Assembly (NCBI RefSeq): GCF_009363115.1
Contig: NZ_CP045298.1
Location: forward strand, 2,933,001-2,997,000
Reading direction: 5' to 3'
Length of the DNA: 64,000 nucleotides
From: Paenibacillus brasilensis
GTDB taxonomy: Bacteria > Bacillota > Bacilli > Paenibacillales > Paenibacillaceae
Made by a program: the position numbers and the translations under genes
In this document: positions 1 to 8,930 of the stretch, piece after piece
Position numbering within the stretch: the first letter of the stretch is position 1
Layout of the letters: each line of letters begins with the position of its first letter
Notes under the pieces: model-generated
Seen by the model: the letters and a program-made list of their open reading frames with translations, nothing else
The model's database searches: none
Told to the model about the DNA's origin: nothing

Positions 1-7
1 TTATCAA

Positions 8-136
8 TCATAAACCATTTTTCACTAACTGGTATGCACCATAGTCTTCTTCCGATTGATATTTAATTAATTGCCGCTGGCGGTTCGTTTTTGCTCGCCC
101 TTGTTTCTTGTAATAATGTTGCCCAGGTCGGCGTCA
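8..136 (-). pseudogene. Possible C-terminal tail of an unidentified protein
   Basis: On the minus strand a frame stays open for about 41 codons, ending in TGA at 8-10. Its translation is rich in Lys, Arg, Gln and Tyr and looks like the tail of a nucleic-acid-binding protein, but no start codon or family motif is visible and a stop lies just upstream at 134-136. It may be a remnant of a gene outside the window or chance. Confidence 0.22.
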
Positions 137-144
137 CATCACAA

Positions 145-176
145 AAGAAAACGAACTTGTTACTCGTTTTCTTCTT
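145..176. terminator. Inverted repeat with A/T tracts, probable terminator
   Basis: The arms AAGAAAACGA and TCGTTTTCTT form a perfect 10-bp stem with a loop of about 10 nt. The stem is AT-rich, so termination efficiency is uncertain. It separates the left edge from the symporter gene. Confidence 0.4.
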
Positions 177-274
177 TATTTGAGGCAGCAGTCGAGTGGA
201 TTTAGGCAGGTGCTAGATCATTTACGAATCGGCGCTGCAAGGTCTACACTGTAGTATAAAAAAGGAAGTTATGT

Positions 275-1239
275 ATGTTCAGAACGTTGAATCGGAGACT
301 AAATGCAGCAATGCCGCTGATTACGCCCATCAGCATTCTAATTGGCGTCCTGATCGGTACGCCGTTGTCGGCATACACCGGGTTCTCCCCCTTGCTATTT
401 GCATTCATGACCTTTGCGGGTAGTATCAGCATGGGTTTCAAAGATTTTGTCCATGTGATGAAGCATCCCGGTCCGCTGATCGCCTGCCTGTTTATTCTTC
501 ATTTGGCCATGCCGCTGCTGGCGATGATGCTCGGACACTTGGCTTTCGCAGCCGATCCTTATACGATTACCGGACTTATTCTTGGTGCGGCCATCCCTAC
601 GTGGGTCTCCAGCTTCGTGTGGGTCAACATCTACAAGGGGAATACGGCGCTGACGCTAGCCATCATTTTGATTGACACGATTTTGGCCCCATTCGTCGTG
701 CCTGGCATGATGTCCGTGCTGATCGGAGCCGATGTACACCTTGATACGTGGGGGATGATGCAGAGCCTCTTTGGGATGATTGTCGTTCCTTCACTAATCG
801 GCATGGTGTTGAACGAATGGACCCAAGGGAAGATCGAGCAGGTGTGGGGACCTCGGCTGGCCCATTCTCCAAACTGGCTATGGCTCTAGTCGTGATGATT
901 AACGGATCTGTAATCGCGCCCTATCTGGTCGATTTTAATCTAAAGCTTGTGGGGGTATGCCTGTTGATCATCGCTCTTGCCTCCACCGGATATGTAATTG
1001 GTTACCTGATCCCCAGGCTAATGAGGTGGAACGATGCCGACCGTACGGCGCTTGTCTTTAACGGCGGAATGCGCAATATCAGTGCAGGAGCCGTGCTTGC
1101 CATCACCTACTTCCCGGCTCCGGTAGCGCTCCCCGTGGTGCTAGGAATGATTTTCCAGCAATCCACCGCGTCTCTGGTCGGATTTTTGCTGAGCCGCCAT
1201 GACCGAGGTAAGGCCAAGGAACGGGGAATCGCCGCTTAG
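275..1239 (+). pseudogene. Bile acid:sodium symporter family (BASS) protein, frameshifted
   Basis: Two overlapping frames together give a hydrophobic protein of about 320 residues, the usual size for the BASS family of ten-helix secondary transporters that move organic anions with sodium. The first frame runs from 275 to a stop at 889 and the second carries the C-terminal half to 1239. The reading crosses over near 859-870, where restoring one C in the run GGCCCA gives a continuous ...GPRLAPFSKLAM... sequence. Typical family features are visible in the second part, such as NGGMRNISAGA. The start ATG at 275 follows AAGGAAG. As written, the protein would lose its last third and is probably non-functional unless the lesion is a sequencing indel. 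Substrate cannot be told from sequence. Confidence 0.8.
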
Positions 1240-1333
1240 AAGGACTCAAATGGGAGATGAATTCTTATATTGGACAGTTGAACTTTTGACGATGCTGCTC
1301 TGTTAATACTGAGCTTAGCAGGGTGGTCATATT

Positions 1334-1372
1334 AAAAATAGACAGCCATGAAGCTGTCTATTTTTAATTTTG
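1334..1372. terminator. Rho-independent terminator, bidirectional
   Basis: The perfect 13-bp inverted repeat AAAAATAGACAGC / GCTGTCTATTTTT has a 6-nt loop and T-rich flanks on both sides. It serves the symporter gene and possibly rpoN arriving from the right. Confidence 0.8.
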
Positions 1373-1509
1373 ATCCTGCTGCTTTTCCGGTGGAAAGTGA
1401 CAGACCATCTGAAATACAGTTGATTAATAATATTTTTAATACTTACAACGGCTCTTTTCTGAGTAAAGGGGCAGGGCTATAACCGAAATGGTCATCGAAC
1501 ACCGAGGCT

Positions 1510-2829
1510 TTAATAAACTTTTCTCCTGCTAGAAGAAAGATAGCCGAGCTCTTCCCGGTATTTGGCCACTGTTCTGCGTGACAGCTCCAACCCTTCCTTA
1601 GCCAGCAGTTCTGTGATTGCCTGATCCGAAAACGGTTTTTTCTTCTCTTCGCCGTCGATGAGCTGCTTAATACGCATTTTTACGCTCTCCGATGAAGGGG
1701 CATCTCCGTCTTTCGACCCCAGGGCGGAGGTGAAGAAATATTTGAGCTCGAACAATCCACGGGGCGTCTGCATGTATTTGTTACTGATCGCCCGGCTGAT
1801 CGTGGATTCATGCAAGCCGGTACTTTCAGCAATTTCCTTTTGGGTCATCGGTCTAAGGTAATGAACGCCATGCTCGAAAAATTCCCACTGCCTATCAACA
1901 ATGGCTTGGGCTACACGCATCAGGGTCAGGCGGCGCTGCTCAAGGCTATGAATAAGCCATAATGCCGTGTTCATCTTCTCATGTAGAAACTGCTTCTCTG
2001 CTCCCAACGCCTGCTCCCGGAGCATACGCTGGTAAAAAGGATTAATCCCGACGCGCGGGACTGTGATATCATTAACTGTCACAATGTAGCCGTTCTTGGA
2101 TTTCTCTACCGAGATATCTGCTATGTGATACGGGTGATCATATGGGGCAAATGCCGCCCCCGGACAAGGATTCAACTTGCGTATCTGGTCGGTGATTTGC
2201 TGTACCTCGCGAATGCTGATACCCAGAGCATCTGCGATTTTTTGTATGCGGTTACATGAAAGATTAACCATGTGATGTCGCACGATCTCTTCCAGGTAAA
2301 CATCATCATTACCGGCATATCGCAGCTGCAAAAGAAGACATTCCTCCAGGCTGCGGGCAGCAATTCCTGCCGGTTCAAAGCCTTGGATCAGGGCGAGAAT
2401 ATTTTCAACCTCTTCAGTGGGGACGTCAAGTATTTCGGCAACTGTGTTTACCTCCAGCTCGAGGTAGCCTTTTTCATTTAAATTTCCAATCAGAAACATG
2501 GCAATCGTCTGTTGTAGCTTGGATAACCCGCGGACCATCCCAAGCTGCGCTTTGAGATGTCTATATAAATTATCCGCAGGGTTAGAGACAAAATCCAGAA
2601 GATCTACCGGATTATCGTTTTTTCGTGGTGCATATTCTTCCTCTTTACTTATCCTTTTGATGGACATGTCAATCTCTGTCAAATCAATAATCGGATTTTC
2701 ATCCGCTTGCTCATGAAGATAGGACATTAGATCGACCGAAGAATATTGAAGAATCGTGATAGCTTGTCGTAATTCAGGAGTCATAACCAGCCTGAATGCT
2801 TGCTCTTGCTGTAATCCGTAGCGTATCAT
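1510..2829 (-). CDS. rpoN: RNA polymerase sigma-54 factor
   Basis: This 439-residue protein is sigma-54 (RpoN, SigL in Bacillus), which directs RNA polymerase to -24/-12 promoters and needs an ATP-hydrolysing activator to open them. The N-terminus carries the Gln/Leu-rich activator-contact region I (GLQQEQAFRLVMTPELRQAI), followed by the core-binding region and a helix-turn-helix (EIAESTGLHESTISRAI). The C-terminus ends with the diagnostic RpoN box RRTVAKYREELGY that reads the -24 element. The ATG start at 2829 is preceded by AAGGAGC. The gene stands divergent from the LevR-type activator and its PTS target operon, so sigma factor, activator and sigma-54 promoter are all within 5 kb. Length and motifs fit a complete, functional protein. 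Confidence 0.97.
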   Translation of the reverse strand: MIRYGLQQEQAFRLVMTPELRQAITILQYSSVDLMSYLHEQADENPIIDLTEIDMSIKRISKEEEYAPRKNDNPVDLLDFVSNPADNLYRHLKAQLGMVRGLSKLQQTIAMFLIGNLNEKGYLELEVNTVAEILDVPTEEVENILALIQGFEPAGIAARSLEECLLLQLRYAGNDDVYLEEIVRHHMVNLSCNRIQKIADALGISIREVQQITDQIRKLNPCPGAAFAPYDHPYHIADISVEKSKNGYIVTVNDITVPRVGINPFYQRMLREQALGAEKQFLHEKMNTALWLIHSLEQRRLTLMRVAQAIVDRQWEFFEHGVHYLRPMTQKEIAESTGLHESTISRAISNKYMQTPRGLFELKYFFTSALGSKDGDAPSSESVKMRIKQLIDGEEKKKPFSDQAITELLAKEGLELSRRTVAKYREELGYLSSSRRKVY

Positions 2830-3077
2830 TTTATCTCAGCTCCTTGCTGGGCAACAATATAGCTTTTAATGAAACTTATTCGTGAAGCTAATGCAATTAT
2901 ACTGCCAACCTCTGATCTTGGAAAAGAAGTGAATGGAATAAGTTGAGTATGAATTGTGGATGATTCAATGAAGAGCGTACCAGATTACTTATTAACTTGT
3001 CAGTTTATTTTTTTGTAGAGGATTATTTCTTTTTTTATATACTAATTACATGAGAACTAGTCACCTGGGGGAATACT

Positions 3078-5870
3078 GTGAAACGAATTGATGAGATTTT
3101 AGAGTATATTGCCAATGGAACAAAGAAACTAACGGTAGAGGCTTTGCTGGACGGCGGTGGAATTACGGCAGCGGAAATAGCCGATCATCAGAATATGCTG
3201 AGAAATAATGTAAGCAAGGAGCTTAATAGTCTGCTTCGCGCCGACTTGATTATTAAAATCAAGGGAAGACCCGTCAAGTTTTTGCACAAGCAGGTAATCG
3301 AGGAGACCTTTAGAGTCCAGCTGAAAGAGAAACAGATCCAAGTCAACAGCATTAATGAAATATTGCTGCCTGGAGAGCAAGTCGATCCGTTTCACGCCTT
3401 AATCGGTTTCATGGGTAGTATGAGAAATCAGGTGGAGCAGGGAAAAGCGGCAATATTATATCCGCCGAAGGGCCTGCATACGCTGATTGTGGGGCAGACT
3501 GGCGTGGGAAAAACGATGTTTGCCAGGTTGATGTATAATTATGGGAAATATATGAAGCGGTTTTCAGAGCAAGCACCGTTTATCGTATTTAACTGCGCCG
3601 ATTATTATAATAACCCTCAATTGCTACTTTCCCACATTTTTGGTCATGTGAAAGGGGCATTTACCGGGGCTGATCGGGAGAAGGAAGGGCTGGTCGAGAA
3701 AGCTGACGGTGGTATCCTGTTTTTAGATGAGATTCATCGGTTGCCTCCAGAAGGTCAGGAAATGATATTTTATTTCATGGACACGAACAGCTATAACAAA
3801 TTGGGCGAGTCGGAACGCAAGCGGGAAGCAAACGTGCTGCTCATCGGCGCTACGACCGAAGATCCCGGTTCTTCCATGCTTAAGACCTTTATTAGACGGA
3901 TACCGATTACGATCAACATTCCTTCCCTGCAAGAACGAACCGTTGAAGAGCGGTTTTTGATCCTGAAGCATCTCTTTGCAAACGAGGCCCATCGTGTGAA
4001 CAAGCCCATCAGGGTTGAATTGGAAACGGTAAAAGCACTGATTGGTAGCGTCACCTATGGCAATATTGGCCAGTTGAAATCGAACATTCAGCTTGTGTGT
4101 GCTAAAGGATTTTTGAACAGCATACATGAAAATAAGGAAGAGATTGAACTTGATTTTAAAATTTTGCCCGGAAATATCAAGGAAGGTCTATTTAATATGG
4201 GAAAAAATCGCAAGGAGATTGCCGAAATGGAAATGGTCAACTCCTCGCTGTATATTACTCCTGAAGGCAGCAAAGGAATGGATGAAGCAGACGCTTCGGA
4301 ACTGCCGTTTAACCTTTACAAACTGATTGAAGACAAAATAGGGATGCTGAAGGAAGAAGGGCTTGACGACAGCTTTATCAATAAGTTTATTACTACAGAT
4401 GTCAATATTCATATTAAAAGCTTCTATAACCGATTTTATAACATCAAAGGAGGCCGGGAACGAATCCTTAAAATCGTGGGCAGAAATATCCTTGAATTCG
4501 CTGAACAGGTGCAGGAGATGGCTCAAACAGAACTGGGCAGAAAGTACAGCGACAGGTTTGTTTATGCCTTCAGCCTTCATTTGAGTGCCTTTTTAAAGCG
4601 AATCCGAGAGAAGAAATATATCAGTAAACAAGTCTATGATCCGATGAATGATCAGGATGAAGAATACAGACTGGCACTCATTATCAAGGATTTGATCGAG
4701 TCCAAGTTTGAAGTCAGCGTACCCGATGCCGAGACTACCTATGTGGCGATTCTTCTGAAATCGGTGGAAGAGGAGCATCAGGGAAATGTGGGAATCATCG
4801 TAGCTGCACATGGCAACAGTACGGCAAGCAGTATCGTTGGCGTTGTCAATAGCCTGCTGGGAAGCTCAAATATTTGCGCAGTAGACATGCCTTTGGATGT
4901 TAGCCCCAGAGAAATCCTGGAGGTTATTGTTGATAAAGTTAGGAGCATTGACAATGGCAGAGGCGTATTGCTGCTGGTTGATATGGGCTCCCTGCTCAAT
5001 TTTGAAGCAACCATTATGGAGCGTGTCGGGATCAAGGTGAAGACTATTGATATGGTTTCAACTCCGCTTACGCTGGAGGCTGTGCGAAAGGCCAGTATTT
5101 TTGATATGAATATAGATGAAATTTACCAATCCTTAAAGGACTTCCGTGGTTATAACAATGGAAACGCCGAAGTAAAAGCAGAGAAGGTTAGTAATAAGGT
5201 CATAGTGACGGTCTGTTCCTCCGGCAAAGGCGCCGCAGCCAAGCTAAAGGAGTTTGTAGAGAAGGTCGTTTATGACTTAACCGAAGAGAAAATAGCCGTT
5301 GTACCGGCAAAGGTCAGGGAATTGGACAAAGTAGTGAAGGATTTACGGGTCAAGCATACGATTCTTGCGGTGATTGGAGTTAAGCGGCCAAGCGAGCTGA
5401 ATGTACCGTTTATCCCTTTGGAAAAACTGATCGAGGCAAGCGGTGAGCAGGCATTAAGAGAACTGTTGCTGAACAATCAGTTGCCCGTTATGCATGAACA
5501 CGGAAGCGTGGTCGTTAGAGATCTATGTGAGGATACGCTAAAGGAGTTTATGACTTATTTGAATCCTCACAAAATTTTGGGGATTTTGATGAAATTTATC
5601 GAGCAACTGGAACAGGAACTGGATGCCGATTTTCATTATGCAAAGAAGGTTCAGCTTGCTGTTCATACGGCTCATGCGATGGAACGAATGGTTATTGGAG
5701 AAGGGTTAGTATATCAGGGGGATGTATCCTTGCTTGGCCAACGAGTGCTCGATGCGGTGAACCGTTCCTGCAATATATTTGCTTCCAGTATGAACATCAA
5801 GCTGACTAATGATGAAAAATATTATATTTGCGAAATCCTAAGCGAAGTATATAACTGTATCCCCGAGTAA
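3078..5870 (+). CDS. levR: LevR/ManR-type sigma-54-dependent activator with PRD and PTS domains
   Basis: A 930-residue bacterial enhancer-binding protein of the LevR family. Domains in order: N-terminal winged helix-type DNA-binding region (about 1-75); AAA+ sigma-54 interaction domain with Walker A GQTGVGKT (near residue 138), the sigma-54 contact loop GAFTGA (near 193) and Walker B ILFLDE (near 213); a first PTS regulation domain (PRD1, about 450-560); an EIIA-Man-like domain with a candidate phosphorylatable His578 (AAHGNS); an EIIB-Gat-like region containing VTVCSSGKGAAAKL; and a C-terminal PRD2. In this family, PTS-dependent phosphorylation of His residues tunes activity to sugar supply and carbon status. 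The start is GTG at 3078 after GGGGGAA. It most likely activates the sigma-54 promoter at 6014 for the PTS operon downstream. The symbol is by family; the true orthologue could be ManR. Confidence 0.93.
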   Translation: MKRIDEILEYIANGTKKLTVEALLDGGGITAAEIADHQNMLRNNVSKELNSLLRADLIIKIKGRPVKFLHKQVIEETFRVQLKEKQIQVNSINEILLPGEQVDPFHALIGFMGSMRNQVEQGKAAILYPPKGLHTLIVGQTGVGKTMFARLMYNYGKYMKRFSEQAPFIVFNCADYYNNPQLLLSHIFGHVKGAFTGADREKEGLVEKADGGILFLDEIHRLPPEGQEMIFYFMDTNSYNKLGESERKREANVLLIGATTEDPGSSMLKTFIRRIPITINIPSLQERTVEERFLILKHLFANEAHRVNKPIRVELETVKALIGSVTYGNIGQLKSNIQLVCAKGFLNSIHENKEEIELDFKILPGNIKEGLFNMGKNRKEIAEMEMVNSSLYITPEGSKGMDEADASELPFNLYKLIEDKIGMLKEEGLDDSFINKFITTDVNIHIKSFYNRFYNIKGGRERILKIVGRNILEFAEQVQEMAQTELGRKYSDRFVYAFSLHLSAFLKRIREKKYISKQVYDPMNDQDEEYRLALIIKDLIESKFEVSVPDAETTYVAILLKSVEEEHQGNVGIIVAAHGNSTASSIVGVVNSLLGSSNICAVDMPLDVSPREILEVIVDKVRSIDNGRGVLLLVDMGSLLNFEATIMERVGIKVKTIDMVSTPLTLEAVRKASIFDMNIDEIYQSLKDFRGYNNGNAEVKAEKVSNKVIVTVCSSGKGAAAKLKEFVEKVVYDLTEEKIAVVPAKVRELDKVVKDLRVKHTILAVIGVKRPSELNVPFIPLEKLIEASGEQALRELLLNNQLPVMHEHGSVVVRDLCEDTLKEFMTYLNPHKILGILMKFIEQLEQELDADFHYAKKVQLAVHTAHAMERMVIGEGLVYQGDVSLLGQRVLDAVNRSCNIFASSMNIKLTNDEKYYICEILSEVYNCIPE

Positions 5871-5942
5871 TGGCGTAAGTGTATAAAACGATGCTGGATG
5901 TGTATTAAACATACGAATGAGGAAAATAAGCAGGTGGCCAGA

Positions 5943-5987
5943 AAAGACCAAATCCCCGGAAAAGCCAGGGGGTTTGGTCTTTTTTTG
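5943..5987 (+). terminator. Rho-independent terminator after the levR-type gene
   Basis: The stem pairs AAGACCAAATCCCC with GGGGGTTTGGTCTT and is followed by seven T. It isolates the activator gene from the sigma-54 promoter immediately downstream. Confidence 0.85.
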
Positions 5988-6013
5988 ATGATTGAACGAG
6001 TCATACAGAATGT

Positions 6014-6029
6014 TGGCACGAGACTTGCA
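6014..6029 (+). promoter_or_regulatory. Sigma-54 (-24/-12) promoter of the PTS operon
   Basis: TGGCACGAGACTTGCA matches the sigma-54 consensus TGGCAC-N5-TTGCW exactly (TGGCAC at 6014-6019, TTGCA at 6025-6029). It lies about 30 nt before the ribosome binding site of the EIIA gene and downstream of a terminator. It would be opened by the LevR-type activator. Because the promoter sits here, translation of EIIA cannot begin at the in-frame ATG at 5992. Confidence 0.95.
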
Positions 6030-6069
6030 TATAAGTATAGGCGAAGGATGTAAGGAGGGGGTGAAACAA

Positions 6070-6489
6070 ATGATAGGTGTTATTGTTGGCACACACGGAA
6101 AACTTTCCAAAGAGATCTTAAGATCCACGGAAATGATTTTCGGCCATCTGGATAATGTGGTGGGCGTGACGTTTGAGCCAGGTGAAAGCGTTAACGGACT
6201 TGTTGAGAAGTACAAAGCGGCCTTGGAAACGATTGATTGGACGGACGGACTGATCTTTCTCGTCGATTTGTTTGGTGGCAGCCCCTATAATGCGGCTAGC
6301 AGGATTGTGGCCGGGTATGAAAAAATGGACATTGTAACAGGGGTAAACCTGCCAATGATCGTAGACCTGCTGACCAATAGAGGGCTGGAGAACGTGGAGA
6401 ATCTGAGTGATCTGGTCATCCGTGCGGGTCAGGATTCGATGAAGTCTTTTCGTGTCATCCGGGACATACAAACAGAGGAGGAATTATAG
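6070..6489 (+). CDS. Mannose-family PTS EIIA component
   Basis: A 139-residue cytoplasmic EIIA protein of the mannose/fructose/sorbose PTS family. It takes phosphate from HPr on His9 (motif VGTHGKLSKE) and hands it to EIIB. I place the start at ATG 6070, after AAGGAGGGGG at 6052-6060; a longer open frame begins at 5992, but the sigma-54 promoter lies inside that stretch. It is the first gene of a four-gene operon (EIIA-EIIB-EIIC-EIID); the EIIB gene follows after 2 nt. Separate EIIA and EIIB polypeptides are the LevDE-type arrangement. The sugar is not determined by sequence; mannose, fructose or sorbose are candidates. Confidence 0.93.
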   Translation: MIGVIVGTHGKLSKEILRSTEMIFGHLDNVVGVTFEPGESVNGLVEKYKAALETIDWTDGLIFLVDLFGGSPYNAASRIVAGYEKMDIVTGVNLPMIVDLLTNRGLENVENLSDLVIRAGQDSMKSFRVIRDIQTEEEL

Positions 6490-6491
6490 GT

Positions 6492-6980
6492 ATGGAAATA
6501 TCATTTGTTCGTATTGATGACCGTCTGATTCATGGTCAGGTGGCTACTGTGTGGGTGAAGGAAACGAAGTGTAACAAAATTATCGCCGTCAGCGATGAGG
6601 TCGCTGCGGATACGCTGCGCAAAACCTTATTGCTACAGGTGGCGCCGCCGGGAATCAAGGCATATGTCGTCACGATTGCGAAAGCGATTGAAGCTTACAA
6701 CAACCCTAAATATAACGATTTCAAGACCTTGTTCCTGTTTACCAATCCGACGGATGTACTGCGGGTTGTAGAAGGCGGAGTACCGTTTACATCGGTAAAT
6801 GTAGGTGGGATGTGCTTCAAAGAAGGCAAAACACAAATTACCGGAGCGGTGTCCGTAGACAAGCAGGATGTAGAGGCATTTCATAAACTGCACGAAAAGG
6901 GGATTGAACTGGAAATTAGAAAAGTAGCCAGTGATCCTAAAATCGATTTGATTAACAAGCTCCAAAATGTCCAGTTTTAA
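6492..6980 (+). CDS. Mannose-family PTS EIIB component
   Basis: A 162-residue EIIB protein of the mannose/fructose/sorbose family. His14 in DDRLIHGQVATVW is the phosphorylation site; the enzyme accepts phosphate from EIIA and passes it to the incoming sugar at the EIIC/EIID membrane complex. In LevR-regulated systems EIIB also phosphorylates a PRD of the activator to switch it off when no sugar is transported, so this protein probably closes a feedback loop with the activator encoded at 3078. Length matches the family and the start ATG follows GAGGAATTATAGGT. Cotranscribed with the flanking PTS genes. Confidence 0.95.
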   Translation: MEISFVRIDDRLIHGQVATVWVKETKCNKIIAVSDEVAADTLRKTLLLQVAPPGIKAYVVTIAKAIEAYNNPKYNDFKTLFLFTNPTDVLRVVEGGVPFTSVNVGGMCFKEGKTQITGAVSVDKQDVEAFHKLHEKGIELEIRKVASDPKIDLINKLQNVQF

Positions 6981-7011
6981 CAGCAAGTACGCATAAGAGA
7001 GGGGGTCAAAC

Positions 7012-7782
7012 ATGAGTGCTTTTGAAATTGTAATGGTAGCGCTGGTTGCAGCCATTTGCGGAATGGGCAGTGTTTTGGATGAAGGACAGACTCATCGGCC
7101 TATAGTTGCGTGTACACTGATTGGTCTGGTTTTGGGTGATCTTAAAACGGGCATTATTCTAGGCGGTACGCTGGAATTGATGGCTTTGGGCTGGATGAAT
7201 GTCGGAGCGTCCATGGCTCCGGATGCGGCTTTGGCCAGTGTAGTCTCGACCATATTGGTTATTGTTGGACATCAGTCGATCGGTGCCGGAATTGCCGTTG
7301 CGATTCCGATTGCCGCTGCCGGACAAGTGTTGACCATTTTTGTTAGAACGATTACCGTGTTCTTTCAGCACCTGGCAGATAAATATGCCGAATCTTCAAA
7401 TTTCAAAGGAATTGAATTATGTCACTTCATAGCCCTCCTTCTTCAGGGATTACGCGTCGCTCTGCCTGCCGTATTGGTGGCTATTGCAGCAGAAACCGGT
7501 CTGGTTACGACTTTGCTGGATGCAATCCCGGAGGTCATTACAAAAGGGCTGCAAATTGCAGGGGGATTTATCGTCGTTGTAGGGTATGCCATGGTTATTA
7601 ACATGATGGCAGCCAAATACCTGATGCCTTTCTTTTTCCTGGGCTTTGTCATCGCGGCATTTACAAGCATCAATCTGGTTGGCTTTGGAATCATAGGGGC
7701 GGTTCTGGCTCTGCTGTATATCCAGCTCAATCCTAAATATAGCCAGCGAAAAGATCAAATGGGTGAAATTGAAGAGCTCTAA
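7012..7782 (+). CDS. Mannose-family PTS EIIC component
   Basis: A 256-residue polytopic membrane protein, the EIIC subunit that forms the sugar channel with EIID. Several long hydrophobic helices are visible, along with the family-typical stretch GGTLELMALGWMNVGASMAPD, here at about residues 50-70. The start ATG at 7012 is preceded by AGAGAGGGGGTC. It lies 31 nt after EIIB and 29 nt before EIID, consistent with one transcript from the sigma-54 promoter. Length is normal for the family; no lesion is seen. Confidence 0.94.
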   Translation: MSAFEIVMVALVAAICGMGSVLDEGQTHRPIVACTLIGLVLGDLKTGIILGGTLELMALGWMNVGASMAPDAALASVVSTILVIVGHQSIGAGIAVAIPIAAAGQVLTIFVRTITVFFQHLADKYAESSNFKGIELCHFIALLLQGLRVALPAVLVAIAAETGLVTTLLDAIPEVITKGLQIAGGFIVVVGYAMVINMMAAKYLMPFFFLGFVIAAFTSINLVGFGIIGAVLALLYIQLNPKYSQRKDQMGEIEEL

Positions 7783-7811
7783 AGAAATTCCTAATGAAAG
7801 GGTGGGGTACT

Positions 7812-8636
7812 ATGGAAGAAAAAAAGTTGACAAAAAGCGATTTAAACAAAATGTTTTTCCGTTCATGGTTCCTGCTGGGCTCGTTTAACTTTGAGCGTAT
7901 GCAGTCGATTGGTTTTTGTGTCACCTTGATTCCGGCAATCAAGCGGCTATACAGCAAGAAGGAAGACCAAAAAGAAGCACTAAAGCGGCATCTGGAGTTT
8001 TTTAATACTCAACCGTTTATCTCTGCACCGATTATGGGGGTAACGGCGGCTATGGAGGAGCAGAAAGCCAATGGCCAGCCGATTGATAATGCTACCATAA
8101 GCGGAGTGAAAATAGGGTTAATGGGGCCTTTGGCTGGAGTAGGGGACCCTATTTTCTGGGGAACGTTACGCCCCGTTCTGGCTGCGTTGGGAGCTTCCAT
8201 TGCATTGTCCGGGAGCGTTATCGGGCCTATCCTATTTTTCTTGCTCTTTAATGTTATTCGCCTGGCAACCAAGTGGTACGGACTGAAATACGGCTACCAA
8301 AAAGGGACGGAGATTGTGTCCGACATGTCCGGAAACCGGCTGCAAAAGCTTACGGAATCGGCCTCCATCCTGGGACTTTTTGTTATGGGCGCACTCGTAT
8401 CGAAATGGACTACTCTGAATGTGCCACTCGAAGTATCCAGATATACCCGTTCGGATGGAGTAGAGGTTGTTACGACGATACAGATGATTCTGGATCAATT
8501 GATGCCTGGTCTGTTGCCTCTCTTGCTGACTTTTTTGTGCATGAGACTGCTCAAAAAGAAAGTGAATGCTATTGCTCTGATTTTTGCTTTATTCGCAATC
8601 GGAATTATTGGATACGCTCTTGGCATATTGGCTTAA
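7812..8636 (+). CDS. Mannose-family PTS EIID component
   Basis: A 274-residue EIID subunit, the second membrane partner in mannose-family PTS transporters. Recognisable segments include the N-terminal LTKSDLNKMFFRS, the FNFERMQSIGF region and GPLAGVGDPIFWGT. The C-terminus is hydrophobic. I choose ATG 7812 because GAAAGGGTGGGG sits just before it; an in-frame ATG at 7794 overlaps that ribosome binding site. It is the last gene of the operon. This subunit is unique to the mannose family, which secures the classification of the whole operon. Confidence 0.94.
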   Translation: MEEKKLTKSDLNKMFFRSWFLLGSFNFERMQSIGFCVTLIPAIKRLYSKKEDQKEALKRHLEFFNTQPFISAPIMGVTAAMEEQKANGQPIDNATISGVKIGLMGPLAGVGDPIFWGTLRPVLAALGASIALSGSVIGPILFFLLFNVIRLATKWYGLKYGYQKGTEIVSDMSGNRLQKLTESASILGLFVMGALVSKWTTLNVPLEVSRYTRSDGVEVVTTIQMILDQLMPGLLPLLLTFLCMRLLKKKVNAIALIFALFAIGIIGYALGILA

Positions 8637-8930
8637 GCCAGTTTGTAAAGTGATCCGGTCAAGTAGCCATCTCTGACCGGAAACCCGCTTTTTGAATTTG
8701 TAAACGCTTTAAATTCTACTGGTTAAAATATTCCATAATCTACAAGCGAACCTGCAAGCGTTCAACGATGGTCGTGGAAGACTGATGGCCTGTTTGAAGC
8801 TGATACAGGCACGGCTCTATACCTTAAATCACCACAGGCTCAATGATGGTTTTAAAGCCATCTTGAGCCTGTAAACTTTCACCCACATCCTCATGAAATA
8901 GGGAGAATTCTGATGACGATATTTACCAGA
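8637..8930. other. Intergenic stretch with two inverted repeats
   Basis: No coding frame is convincing here. TCCGGTCA (8654-8661) pairs with TGACCGGA (8674-8681) and is followed by a short T-run; it is the likely terminator of the PTS operon. A second imperfect repeat at 8835-8871 (CAGGCTCA ... TGAGCCTG, with GATGG/GCCATC inside) lies nearer the converging anti-sigma gene but lacks a good T-tract. Confidence 0.5.

Noticed and set aside
5880-6013. Upstream activating sequence for the LevR-type activator
   Set aside because: ATGTGTATTAAACAT near 5898 is weakly symmetric, but no convincing repeated element was found.
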